Shown here: one piece after another, positions 1 through 5,606 of the stretch | Layout: each line of letters begins with the position of its first letter | Position numbering within the stretch: the stretch's first letter is position 1 | Assembly (NCBI GenBank): GCA_003520285.1 | Contig: DOVB01000215.1 | Location: 1-5,606 of the forward strand | Direction of reading: 5' to 3' | DNA from: Halieaceae bacterium | GTDB taxonomy: Bacteria > Pseudomonadota > Gammaproteobacteria > Pseudomonadales > Halieaceae | DNA: 5,606 nucleotides | Position numbers and translations under genes: made by a program | The notes under the pieces: generated by a model | The model's database searches: none | Told to the model about the DNA's origin: nothing | What the model saw: the letters and a program-made list of their open reading frames with translations, nothing else

Positions 1-18
1 GCTACTTGAGCTACTTGA
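1..18. repeat. Two tandem copies of a 9-bp unit
   Basis: GCTACTTGA occurs at 1-9 and again, identically, at 10-18, followed by GC. The unit length is a multiple of three, so it would keep frame if the region is the end of a coding sequence. Whether more copies lie to the left of the window cannot be seen. Confidence 0.5.
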
Positions 19-76
19 GCCGCTGGACTTGGGTGCAGGTGCCGCCGATTTCTTGACAGTCAGTCATGCGATATGA
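2..76 (+). CDS. Possible C-terminal end of an upstream gene (partial)
   Basis: Reading from base 2, this frame stays open for 24 codons and ends at TGA 74-76. The peptide begins LLELLEPLDLG and ends TVSHAI. It would lie tail to tail with the photolyase gene, whose stop codon is at 89-91, which is an ordinary convergent arrangement. The first six codons are two copies of a 9-bp repeat (CTACTTGAG), giving LLE-LLE. A second frame, from base 3 to TGA 54-56, is also open and cannot be excluded. The stretch is too short to assign a family or even to prove that it is coding. Confidence 0.25.
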   Translation, partial: LLELLEPLDLGAGAADFLTVSHAI

Positions 77-80
77 GACT

Positions 81-113
81 GCAAGTTCTTACAGGTGCTG
101 ATCTAGAACTTGC
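81..113. other. Perfect 9-bp inverted repeat across the photolyase stop codon
   Basis: GCAAGTTCT at 81-89 is the exact reverse complement of AGAACTTGC at 105-113, with a 15-base loop. Inside the loop, CAG 92-94 can pair with CTG 98-100. The structure covers the end of the photolyase gene, including its TAA (complement of 89-91), and lies where transcripts from both sides would converge. Neither strand has a T-run after the stem, so it is not a standard intrinsic terminator. It could protect the mRNA 3' end, weakly stop transcription from either side, or be chance. Confidence 0.35.
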
Positions 114-1618
114 GCCGCCCAGTCGGTGATACTCTGCTTGTGTTCGGGATCTCGTTTCTTCCATTGCGAGGTGATTAAACTCATTCTCGGATTGGTGCTT
201 AGGGTATCCAGATTTTGATCAATAAAGTGCCAGTATAAGCTGTTGTATGGGCAGGCCTCGGGGCCGGTTGTCTGCTTTGGATCAAATTGACATTGAGCGC
301 AGTGATTGCCCTGCTTTGCGATATAGTTACCCGAGGCTGCATAGGGTTTGCTGGCCATTATGCCGCCGTCGGCATTGAGAGCCATACCCAAGGTATTGGG
401 CAGTTCAACCCACTCATACGCATCGACATAAACGGCCAGATACCACTCACAAACCTGCTTCACCGACAGTCCGGCAATCAGCGCAAAGTTACCAATGACC
501 ATGAGTCGCTGGATGTGGTGGGCGTAACCCAGATCAAGACTCTGCCCAATGGCCTTGCTGAGACAGCGCATGGGTGTTGCGGCAGTCCAAAACCACTGTG
601 GCAAAGGTCTGGCGGCCTGCCACGTATTGTGCTCGGCATAGTCGGGCATAAAACGCCAGTAGATGCCTCTAACGTACTCGCGCCAACCCAGAATTTGGCG
701 AATGAAACCTTCGGTGGCAGCCAGGGATACTTCACCGAGCTGGTAGCGGTGTTCGACTTGCCGGCACACCTCGAGCGGTTCGAGGAGCCCTGCGTTCAGA
801 TATAAGCCGATCAATCCATGAAATAGGGTGGGTGATTCTTCGGCAAGCGCATCTTGGTATTGGCCGAATAGCGGTAAAAAATGGGTCAGAAAATCATCAA
901 GCTGCTGTTCAGCTTCGGTCCGAGTTACGGCTGCACAAAAATGGTTGAGATCGCCGGGGTGGTCCGCAAATAAAGCATCAACCTCGGTGATGACCTGGCG
1001 TGTGATAGGGCTTATAGCAGGTTGGCGTCGAGCGGGAATCTTGTCTTTGTTGCGCCAGCCAGATCGGTTATCTGCGTCGTAGTTCCATTGTCCACCCTCG
1101 GGCCCGCCGCTTGCGTCGAGTAATATTTGGTAGCGTTTACGCATTAACCGATAGAAGTATTCCATCCGCAGGGATTTTTGCCCGTCTGCCCACTCGTTAA
1201 ACAGGGCGTGGCTCGCTAGAAATCGAGAATCTTCTCTTATTTCACAGGCGATGCCGAGTTGACTGGGCCAGCTGTCAAACTCAGAGCGAAGACGCCACTC
1301 ACCGGGTTCACAGAGGATGATTTGACTCACTTGAGTTTGCGCAAGCACCGTTTGCACTGCCGCGAGCAGGCTCACAACGCCTTCATCGATAGTCGTGTAG
1401 TGTACGGTGAATCCCCTCCGCTCAGCTTCAACCCGAAAATGACGCATAGCCGCTAGTAAGAATACGATTTTGTGTTTGTTATGTTTGACATAAGTGGTTT
1501 CTTGCACCACTTCCGCGAGTAGTAGCTGATCTCGATGCGGGTCTGCATCGACGAGGGCGGGGTTGTGCCACGACAGTTGGTCGGCGAGAACGAGAATAAG
1601 GCGAGAGTGCTGAGTCAT
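89..1618 (-). CDS. Iron-sulfur cryptochrome/photolyase family protein, probable (6-4) photolyase (FeS-BCP, PhrB/CryB type)
   Basis: A full-length 509-residue member of the prokaryotic photolyase-related family (COG3046), whose studied members Agrobacterium PhrB and Rhodobacter CryB are FeS proteins. PhrB repairs (6-4) photoproducts using light and FAD. The N-terminal alpha/beta domain (about 6-130, starting RLILVLADQLS) is the antenna domain, which in this family binds a lumazine. The C-terminal helical FAD domain contains GWREYVRGIYW (311-321) and GYAHHIQRLMVIGN (364-377); His367/His368 match the active-site His pair of PhrB. Cys352, Cys440, Cys443 and Cys456 have the same spacing (88, 3, 13) as the [4Fe-4S] ligands I recall for PhrB (350, 438, 441, 454), so the cluster should be present. 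The ATG start leaves only five residues before the conserved first strand, which supports it, but no Shine-Dalgarno sequence precedes it. The enzyme is cytoplasmic. A signalling (cryptochrome) role cannot be excluded from sequence. Confidence 0.95.
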   Translation of the reverse strand: MTQHSRLILVLADQLSWHNPALVDADPHRDQLLLAEVVQETTYVKHNKHKIVFLLAAMRHFRVEAERRGFTVHYTTIDEGVVSLLAAVQTVLAQTQVSQIILCEPGEWRLRSEFDSWPSQLGIACEIREDSRFLASHALFNEWADGQKSLRMEYFYRLMRKRYQILLDASGGPEGGQWNYDADNRSGWRNKDKIPARRQPAISPITRQVITEVDALFADHPGDLNHFCAAVTRTEAEQQLDDFLTHFLPLFGQYQDALAEESPTLFHGLIGLYLNAGLLEPLEVCRQVEHRYQLGEVSLAATEGFIRQILGWREYVRGIYWRFMPDYAEHNTWQAARPLPQWFWTAATPMRCLSKAIGQSLDLGYAHHIQRLMVIGNFALIAGLSVKQVCEWYLAVYVDAYEWVELPNTLGMALNADGGIMASKPYAASGNYIAKQGNHCAQCQFDPKQTTGPEACPYNSLYWHFIDQNLDTLSTNPRMSLITSQWKKRDPEHKQSITDWAAQVLDQHL

Positions 1619-1623
1619 GCGAA

Positions 1624-1629
1624 GTTATA
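1624..1629 (-). promoter_or_regulatory. Candidate -10 element for the photolyase gene
   Basis: On the minus strand the sequence just before the start codon reads TATAAC, five bases, then ATG. TATAAC matches five of six bases of the sigma-70 -10 consensus. A start site six to eight bases downstream would fall at or next to the start codon, giving a leaderless or nearly leaderless mRNA, which would fit the missing Shine-Dalgarno. No convincing -35 element is found 16-18 bp upstream, so the call is weak. Confidence 0.2.
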
Positions 1630-1695
1630 CGCGCGGATCCGAAAAATAGACGAACAAAGAGTCGAAATTTCCTGCGAGGCGTGGTACTAATAAAC

Positions 1696-1719
1696 TACTT
1701 TTAGGTCAAAGTAACTTTG
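1696..1719. promoter_or_regulatory. Candidate operator: overlapping palindromes upstream of the MarR-family gene
   Basis: Two inverted repeats overlap here. TACTTT (1696-1701) and AAAGTA (1708-1713) bound an 18-bp imperfect palindrome that can be read as two 8-bp half-sites around GG, with seven of eight pairs matching. CAAAGT (1707-1712) and ACTTTG (1714-1719) form a perfect 13-bp palindrome around one A. The result is three ACTTT/AAAGT half-sites in 22 bp. The second palindrome ends on the first base of the GGGAG ribosome binding site (1719-1723). The region upstream (TAAACT at 1691-1696, with a poor TTTCCT at 1668-1673) could be a weak promoter, so a protein bound here would block transcription or translation. 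MarR proteins usually bind 16-20 bp palindromes near their own start, hence autoregulation is proposed. Confidence 0.5.
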
Positions 1720-1723
1720 GGAG
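1719..1723 (+). promoter_or_regulatory. Ribosome binding site of the MarR-family gene
   Basis: GGGAG ends four bases before ATG 1728. The spacing is a little short but usable, and it supports this ATG as the start. The site touches the 13-bp palindrome directly upstream. Confidence 0.55.
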
Positions 1724-1727
1724 CTGT

Positions 1728-2207
1728 ATGCAAGTTGAACAAGAACTACTGATCGCACTGCGTCGTATTATTCGTGCGATCGATCTTCATTCCAAAAAAT
1801 TGAATCGTGAATCAGGGCTGACTGGCCCCCAGCTAATTATTTTACAAACCATCCATTCACTCCCCGAGGTAACGCCGAAACGTCTTGCCCAGAAAGTGAC
1901 CCTCAGTCAGGGCACGGTCACGGTAATTCTCGATCGGCTCACAGCGCGCGGTTTGGTAGAGCGAGTGAGATCAGAGACCGATCGGCGTAGTTATCATCTG
2001 ACTTTGTCCGAAGAAGGCGCAAAGGTTCTGAGCCTCGCTCCGGCATTACTTCAGAACGAATTTATCGATCGATTCAGCCAGCTGGAGCAGTGGGAACAGA
2101 CTCAAATCCTGTCGTCGGTGCAACGTGTGGCGGTGATGATGGATGCCGTCGGTATCGATGCAGCGCCTATGCTTGAGCTCGGCACTTTGCAAGCTGCTCG
2201 CTATTAA
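1728..2207 (+). CDS. MarR-family transcriptional regulator, CosR/EctR1-like
   Basis: A 159-residue winged helix-turn-helix protein of normal MarR length. Helices at the two ends (about 4-26 and 104-140) would form the dimer interface. The DNA-binding domain spans roughly 30-98: LTGPQLIILQ, then the recognition helix around SQGTVTVILDRL (60-71), then the wing with the typical DRR (85-87) followed by LTLSEEG. The N-terminal pattern (LRRIIRAIDLHSKKL) and the tail (WEQ, then SSVQRVAVMMDA, then IDAAPML) recall CosR of Vibrio and EctR1 of methylotrophs, which repress compatible-solute genes when osmolarity is low. This match is from memory and is less certain than the MarR call. The BCCT transporter gene follows 45 bp downstream on the same strand, in keeping with that role. 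Operator-like palindromes sit just before the start, suggesting autorepression. The photolyase gene is divergent. No ligand-binding residue can be identified. Confidence 0.9.
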   Translation: MQVEQELLIALRRIIRAIDLHSKKLNRESGLTGPQLIILQTIHSLPEVTPKRLAQKVTLSQGTVTVILDRLTARGLVERVRSETDRRSYHLTLSEEGAKVLSLAPALLQNEFIDRFSQLEQWEQTQILSSVQRVAVMMDAVGIDAAPMLELGTLQAARY

Positions 2208-2241
2208 TTTCACCAGAGCTTTGACCGCTTTGTGCGCAAGC

Positions 2242-2247
2242 TAAGGA
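2242..2247 (+). promoter_or_regulatory. Ribosome binding site that decides the transporter start
   Basis: TAAGGA lies five bases before ATG 2253, a good Shine-Dalgarno sequence at good spacing. The frame is open further upstream to GTG 2232, but no comparable site precedes that GTG, so ATG 2253 is preferred. Confidence 0.7.
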
Positions 2248-2252
2248 TTTTT

Positions 2253-4247
2253 ATGCAAGACACCAAGCCAGCGTCCCCCAGTTCAGGCTTCTATATCGAC
2301 AAGCCCGTCTTTTTCTCATCGCTGATTATTGTGGGTTTGCTGGTTCTCGTAGCCACTATTGCGCCAGTGGCAACGGGTGAGTTCTTTACCAGTTTCCAGG
2401 CAGCGATCATCCGCTATGCGAGTTGGTACTACGTTCTTGTGGTGGCCATTATTCTGATCGCCGTGCTGTTTTTCGGGTTCTCACGATTGGGCGATATCAA
2501 ACTCGGGCCAGACCATTCAACCCCCGATTATTCGCGATCTTCGTGGTTTGCGATGCTGTTCTCTGCAGGCATGGGTATCGGACTTATGTTCTTTGGGGTT
2601 GCTGAGCCTGTCATGCACTTTTTGGCACCGCCAACCGGTGACCCTCAGACTGTCGAAGCCGCGCGAGAAGCGATTCGACTGACGTTCTTTCACTGGGGGC
2701 TTCACGGCTGGGCAATTTATGCGATTGTTGCCTTGATCTTGGCTTATTTTGCCTATCGCCACAATCTGCCGCTGACGCTTCGATCGGCATTGTATCCCCT
2801 GATCGGAGATAAAATATACGGGCCGATCGGCTCGATTGTCGATACCTTTGCAGTAGTCGCAACGATCTGTGGTGTTTCGACCAGTCTTGGTTTTGGCGCC
2901 TTGCAGATTAATAGCGGTATCTCTTATCTCACCGGTCTACCCATTGGAACGGGCGTTCAAATTGCGATCGTCATTGGTACCATGCTACTGGCAACCTTGT
3001 CTTTAGTGATGGGCTTAGATGCCGGTATCAAGCGGTTGTCTGAGCTTAATATGGGACTGGCGGTGATACTGTTAGTTGGGGTAATGCTGGCTGGGCCAAC
3101 GGTACTCTTACTGCAGATGTTTATGCAGAATATCGGCGGTTATTTGTCGGATCTGGTGGGCAAGACCTTTAATTTATACGCCTATAATCCAACCGATTGG
3201 TTGGGTGGATGGACCATTTTCTATTGGGGCTGGTGGCTCAGTTGGTCGCCGTTTGTGGGACTCTTTATTGCGCGTATTTCGCGGGGCAGGACAATCCGGG
3301 AGTTCGTTGTCGGTGCAATGTTCGTGCCTTGTGGTTTCACTCTATTGTGGATGGCAATGTTCGGAAATAGCGGAATTCAACTGATCCTGGATCAGGGGCA
3401 CGTTGCTTTTGGTGAGGCGGTGCAAGCCAATCAGGCGGTGGCGCTGTTTCAGTTTCTAGAGTACTTACCGGGATCTTCCTTGATTTCGATTCTGGCTATC
3501 GTGATGGTGGTGGTCTTCTTTGTGACATCGGCGGATAGCGGAGCGATGGTTTTGAATATGCTGTCAGCGCACGGTCGCGATGACACACCCAGGCTACAGC
3601 GCGTGTTGTGGACAGTGATCATTACGGTAGTCACGATCGCACTGCTACTGTCGGGAGGCTTGGGTGCCCTTCAGACTGCAGCAATTGCGAGTGCCTTGCC
3701 CTTTTCGGTTGCGCTACTCGCGGCTATTTACGGGTTTGGTCGGGCATTACATTTAGACAAGGCGAAACGGGATATGGCTGTGCTCAATGTCACCATGCCG
3801 TCAATTAGCGACAAAGGGGAGTGGAAGAAACGGCTCCAGCTATTGTTGCATTATCCGAGCGAGACCAGCATCCAGCGATTTCAGCGGGACTCGGTGTATC
3901 CTGCACTGCAAGATTTCGGCAAAGAGCTGGATCGTTTCGGCATTGGTTATGTGCTCACAGATCAAATTGACGAGCGCGGTAAAGCAGGCATTGTGGTCGA
4001 CCATGGCGGTGAAATGGATTTTATCTACGAAGTCCGATGTCGTTCCCACGTGACCCCTCTCGACGATATCAGTCACACTGGATTCGAAGGGGATGACGAA
4101 AGTCTCTACTATCGAGCAGAGGTGCATCTGAGCGAGGGAGGCCAAGACTACGATGTGATGGGTTGGTCGAAGGATCAATTGATTACCGATGTCGTGAACC
4201 AATATGAGCAGCACGTTCACTTTCTGCAGTCGATCCGTTCCGTGTAG
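2253..4247 (+). CDS. betT: BCCT-family choline/glycine betaine transporter, BetT-like
   Basis: A 664-residue inner-membrane transporter (671 if GTG 2232 is used) for choline, glycine betaine or a related quaternary ammonium osmolyte. About twelve hydrophobic segments run from residue 19 to 498. Family hallmarks are present: AGMGIGLMFFGVAEP (105-119), HWGLHGWAIY (147-156), the BCCT signature WTIFYWGWW (320-328) with Trp331, and VTSADSG (424-430). Trp148, Trp153 and Tyr156, with Trp327, Trp328 and Trp331, match the aromatic residues of the Corynebacterium BetP betaine pathway. Thr425-Ser426 align with its sodium-site Thr-Ser. The N-terminal tail is short, while a soluble tail of about 164 residues (501-664) follows the last helix. 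That shape fits E. coli BetT (677 residues), a proton-driven choline carrier whose long tail is tied to osmotic control. Choline is therefore the best guess, but sequence alone does not separate choline from betaine. No betA, betB or betI is in view; the upstream MarR gene is the likely regulator and operon partner. Confidence 0.93.
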   Translation: MQDTKPASPSSGFYIDKPVFFSSLIIVGLLVLVATIAPVATGEFFTSFQAAIIRYASWYYVLVVAIILIAVLFFGFSRLGDIKLGPDHSTPDYSRSSWFAMLFSAGMGIGLMFFGVAEPVMHFLAPPTGDPQTVEAAREAIRLTFFHWGLHGWAIYAIVALILAYFAYRHNLPLTLRSALYPLIGDKIYGPIGSIVDTFAVVATICGVSTSLGFGALQINSGISYLTGLPIGTGVQIAIVIGTMLLATLSLVMGLDAGIKRLSELNMGLAVILLVGVMLAGPTVLLLQMFMQNIGGYLSDLVGKTFNLYAYNPTDWLGGWTIFYWGWWLSWSPFVGLFIARISRGRTIREFVVGAMFVPCGFTLLWMAMFGNSGIQLILDQGHVAFGEAVQANQAVALFQFLEYLPGSSLISILAIVMVVVFFVTSADSGAMVLNMLSAHGRDDTPRLQRVLWTVIITVVTIALLLSGGLGALQTAAIASALPFSVALLAAIYGFGRALHLDKAKRDMAVLNVTMPSISDKGEWKKRLQLLLHYPSETSIQRFQRDSVYPALQDFGKELDRFGIGYVLTDQIDERGKAGIVVDHGGEMDFIYEVRCRSHVTPLDDISHTGFEGDDESLYYRAEVHLSEGGQDYDVMGWSKDQLITDVVNQYEQHVHFLQSIRSV

Positions 4248-4302
4248 TCTGAGATGATCTCACCCCGAGCCAACACCCCCATCGTTAAACGGCACTGAAC
4301 CT

Positions 4303-4330
4303 TTGAAACAGGGCTCGTCACAGGCATACT
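4303..4330 (+). promoter_or_regulatory. Candidate sigma-70 promoter for galE
   Basis: TTGAAA (4303-4308, five of six consensus bases) is followed after 16 bp by CATACT (4325-4330, four of six). Transcription would start near 4337, leaving a leader of about 70-90 bases before galE. A second -35-like TTGAGA (4350-4355) has no good -10 partner. The 162-bp gap between transporter and galE, against 45 bp upstream, also suggests that galE has its own promoter. Confidence 0.35.
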
Positions 4331-4409
4331 GTGCGCCAGCGCAATGGGGTTGAGAGGGCGATCTCGATTTGATAGCGAGTGATCAGACAGGCCGTGGCGC
4401 AGGCAAACT

Positions 4410-5459
4410 ATGAACGGGGCACGAATGACAGATCAGCAACTCACAGTGCTTATCACTGGTGGCGCAGGCTATATTGGTTCGCACACGGCGGTATCTTGCC
4501 TGAAGGCAGGGCACCGTGTGGTGGTTCTAGATGATTTAAGTAACGGTCATAGTGAGGCAATCAACCGGATAGAGCGTATTTGTGAGCGCACCGTGACCTT
4601 TTATCGGGGGAGCTGTCTGGATTCTGAATGTTTGGACCAGATCTTTTCTGAGCAGAGCATCGATGCCGTGATTCATTTTGCGGGTTTAAAAGCGGTGGGA
4701 GACAGTGTTCGGTTCCCGCTGGACTACTATCGAGTGAACGTCGCAGGTACGGTGAGCCTGCTGAGTGCAATGCAGCGCGCCGGTGTGAGTCGGCTGGTCT
4801 TTAGCTCGTCGGCGACAGTCTACGGGGTAGAGGCCGAGATACCCTATCGCGAGACCGAGCCCCGAGGATCAACTACCAGCCCCTACGGCGCAAGCAAGGC
4901 GATGGTTGAGAGAATACTCGAGGACCTCGCTCTGGCAGATCCGCAGTGGTCGATTGTTAATCTCCGCTATTTTAATCCGATTGGCGCCCACAATAGCGGC
5001 CTGATTGGAGAAGATCCGCGCGGTGTACCCAATAATTTAATGCCATTTATTGCTCAGGTGGCTGTTGGTCGAAGACCTTATTTATCGGTCTATGGCGATG
5101 ATTATGCCACCCCAGACGGCACTTGTCGGCGCGATTATTTGCATGTCATGGATTTGGCTGAGGGGCATACCAAGGCGCTGGAGCGCTTGCATCTGGAGGG
5201 TTTCGAGACGTTTAATTTGGGCACTGGTGTCCCCGTCTCAGTGATCGAGATGATTCGTGCCTTTGAACACGCGAGCGGCGTTCACATTCCCTATGAAATT
5301 GCGCCACGTCGTGCGGGCGATTTACCTGAATTTTGGGCTGATCCGTCGCGCGCCGAAGCACAACTGAATTGGACAGCCCATCGAGATCTGCAAACGATGG
5401 TGCTGGATACTTGGCGCTGGCAGTCGCAGAACCCAAACGGATATGCGAGTAAAGGTTGA
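4410..5459 (+). CDS. galE: UDP-glucose 4-epimerase GalE
   Basis: A complete cytoplasmic short-chain dehydrogenase/reductase-type epimerase that interconverts UDP-glucose and UDP-galactose with bound NAD. It serves galactose breakdown and sugar supply for lipopolysaccharide or exopolysaccharide. From ATG 4410 it has 349 residues; the E. coli enzyme has 338. Visible features are the NAD-binding GGAGYIG (17-23), DDLSNG (41-46), HFAGLKAVG (89-97), SSSATVYG (132-139) and YGASK (159-163). Ser134, Tyr159 and Lys163 correspond to E. coli Ser124, Tyr149 and Lys153. The substrate-binding end carries RRAGDLPEFWAD (300-311). Phe308 sits where E. coli has the bulky gate residue Tyr299, so UDP-hexose specificity is expected rather than UDP-GlcNAc use. 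ATG 4425 is an alternative start (344 residues) with GGGG (4416-4419) five bases upstream; AGG (4401-4403) precedes ATG 4410. Residues 1-10 lie outside the fold, so the choice is open. No other sugar gene is adjacent. Confidence 0.97.
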   Translation: MNGARMTDQQLTVLITGGAGYIGSHTAVSCLKAGHRVVVLDDLSNGHSEAINRIERICERTVTFYRGSCLDSECLDQIFSEQSIDAVIHFAGLKAVGDSVRFPLDYYRVNVAGTVSLLSAMQRAGVSRLVFSSSATVYGVEAEIPYRETEPRGSTTSPYGASKAMVERILEDLALADPQWSIVNLRYFNPIGAHNSGLIGEDPRGVPNNLMPFIAQVAVGRRPYLSVYGDDYATPDGTCRRDYLHVMDLAEGHTKALERLHLEGFETFNLGTGVPVSVIEMIRAFEHASGVHIPYEIAPRRAGDLPEFWADPSRAEAQLNWTAHRDLQTMVLDTWRWQSQNPNGYASKG

Positions 5460-5474
5460 GCTCGATCTGCAGTT

Positions 5475-5495
5475 GAACGCTCAATAGTAGCGTTT
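5475..5495 (+). terminator. Weak hairpin downstream of galE, possible terminator
   Basis: AACGCT (5476-5481) pairs perfectly with AGCGTT (5489-5494) around a 7-base loop. A G-T pair (5475 with 5495) can extend the stem to seven. Only three T residues (5493-5495) are present, and they are part of the 3' arm, so termination would be weak. It starts 15 bases after the galE stop. The 3' arm plus the next T (5489-5495, AGCGTTT) equals one form of the tandem repeat unit that begins at 5540. Confidence 0.35.
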
Positions 5496-5539
5496 CATCG
5501 GTCAAATCTTTACCCGTCTGGTATCAAAGTGCATATTAG

Positions 5540-5606
5540 AGCGGTTAGCGGTTAGCGGTTAGCGTTTAGCGTTTAGCGTTTAGCGTTTAGCGGTTAGCGG
5601 TTAGCG
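5540..5606. repeat. Heptamer tandem repeat array, AGCGGTT/AGCGTTT, continuing past the window
   Basis: Nine complete 7-bp units and four bases of a tenth run without interruption to the last base. In order there are three AGCGGTT (5540-5560), four AGCGTTT (5561-5588), two AGCGGTT (5589-5602), then AGCG. The two forms differ only at the fifth base and are grouped in blocks, as expected if copies were added by replication slippage. The unit contains TAG on this strand and TAA on the other across unit junctions, and 7 is not a multiple of three, so all six reading frames are stopped every 21 bases: the array is non-coding. The unit is not self-complementary, so the array alone forms no hairpin. 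The right end and the next gene are not visible. Confidence 0.95.

Noticed and set aside
287..805. A 172-codon open frame on the + strand inside the photolyase gene
   Set aside because: It is fully antisense to a well-conserved protein with recognisable motifs, and its translation shows no domain. It is a shadow of the real gene.
2217..2242. AGCTT...AAGCT inverted repeat between the regulator and transporter genes
   Set aside because: It is a 5-bp stem with a 16-base loop and no T-run, too weak to call a terminator or operator. The short gap favours co-transcription.
2232..2252. GTG 2232 as the transporter start
   Set aside because: It adds only seven residues and lacks a Shine-Dalgarno sequence, while TAAGGA is ideally placed for ATG 2253.
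3840..4220. A 126-codon open frame on the - strand within the transporter's C-terminal part
   Set aside because: It is antisense to the transporter frame, which continues as a plausible soluble tail. It has no ribosome binding site or recognisable family.
4250..4262. Small hairpin TGAGA-tga-TCTCA right after the transporter stop codon
   Set aside because: The stem is five mostly A/T pairs and is followed by CCCCG, not a T-run, so it is not called a terminator.
4344..4382. A 12-codon leader peptide frame upstream of galE
   Set aside because: It has no ribosome binding site, no run of regulatory codons and no attenuator-like hairpin after it.
5540..5606. CRISPR array, telomere repeat or plasmid iterons
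   Set aside because: The 7-bp units have no spacers, differ from telomere sequences and are much shorter than the usual 17-22 bp iterons. No cas or replication gene is present.

Overview
The window looks like ordinary chromosomal DNA of a gammaproteobacterium, probably marine or salt-exposed. This is an inference: the proteins resemble gammaproteobacterial families, the coding density is normal, and an osmolyte transporter sits beside a CosR/EctR-type MarR regulator. No taxonomic marker is present, so the genus is not called. There is no rRNA, tRNA, CRISPR array, insertion sequence or phage gene.

Layout. Positions 1-76 may hold the last codons of a gene entering from the left on the + strand. 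Positions 89-1618 (- strand) encode an iron-sulfur photolyase of the bacterial (6-4) class, with all four expected cluster cysteines at the expected spacing. A 109-bp divergent intergenic region (1619-1727) separates it from a + strand pair: a MarR-family regulator (1728-2207) and a BetT-like BCCT transporter (2253-4247). These two are 45 bp apart and probably co-transcribed. The divergent region holds overlapping palindromes just upstream of the regulator's start codon, a plausible autoregulatory operator. After a 162-bp gap with a candidate promoter comes a complete UDP-glucose 4-epimerase gene, galE (4410 or 4425 to 5459). The last 147 bp contain a small hairpin and then a 7-bp tandem repeat (AGCGGTT/AGCGTTT) that runs off the right edge.

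How the parts fit. The regulator and transporter form the one clear functional unit: a repressor controlling uptake of choline, glycine betaine or a related compatible solute in response to osmolarity. The photolyase (light-dependent DNA repair) and GalE (UDP-galactose supply for surface polysaccharide) are self-contained and need not be linked to it. I see no convincing new multi-gene system. The items most worth a second look are the heptamer array, the reuse of its unit in the neighbouring hairpin, and the operator-like palindromes.
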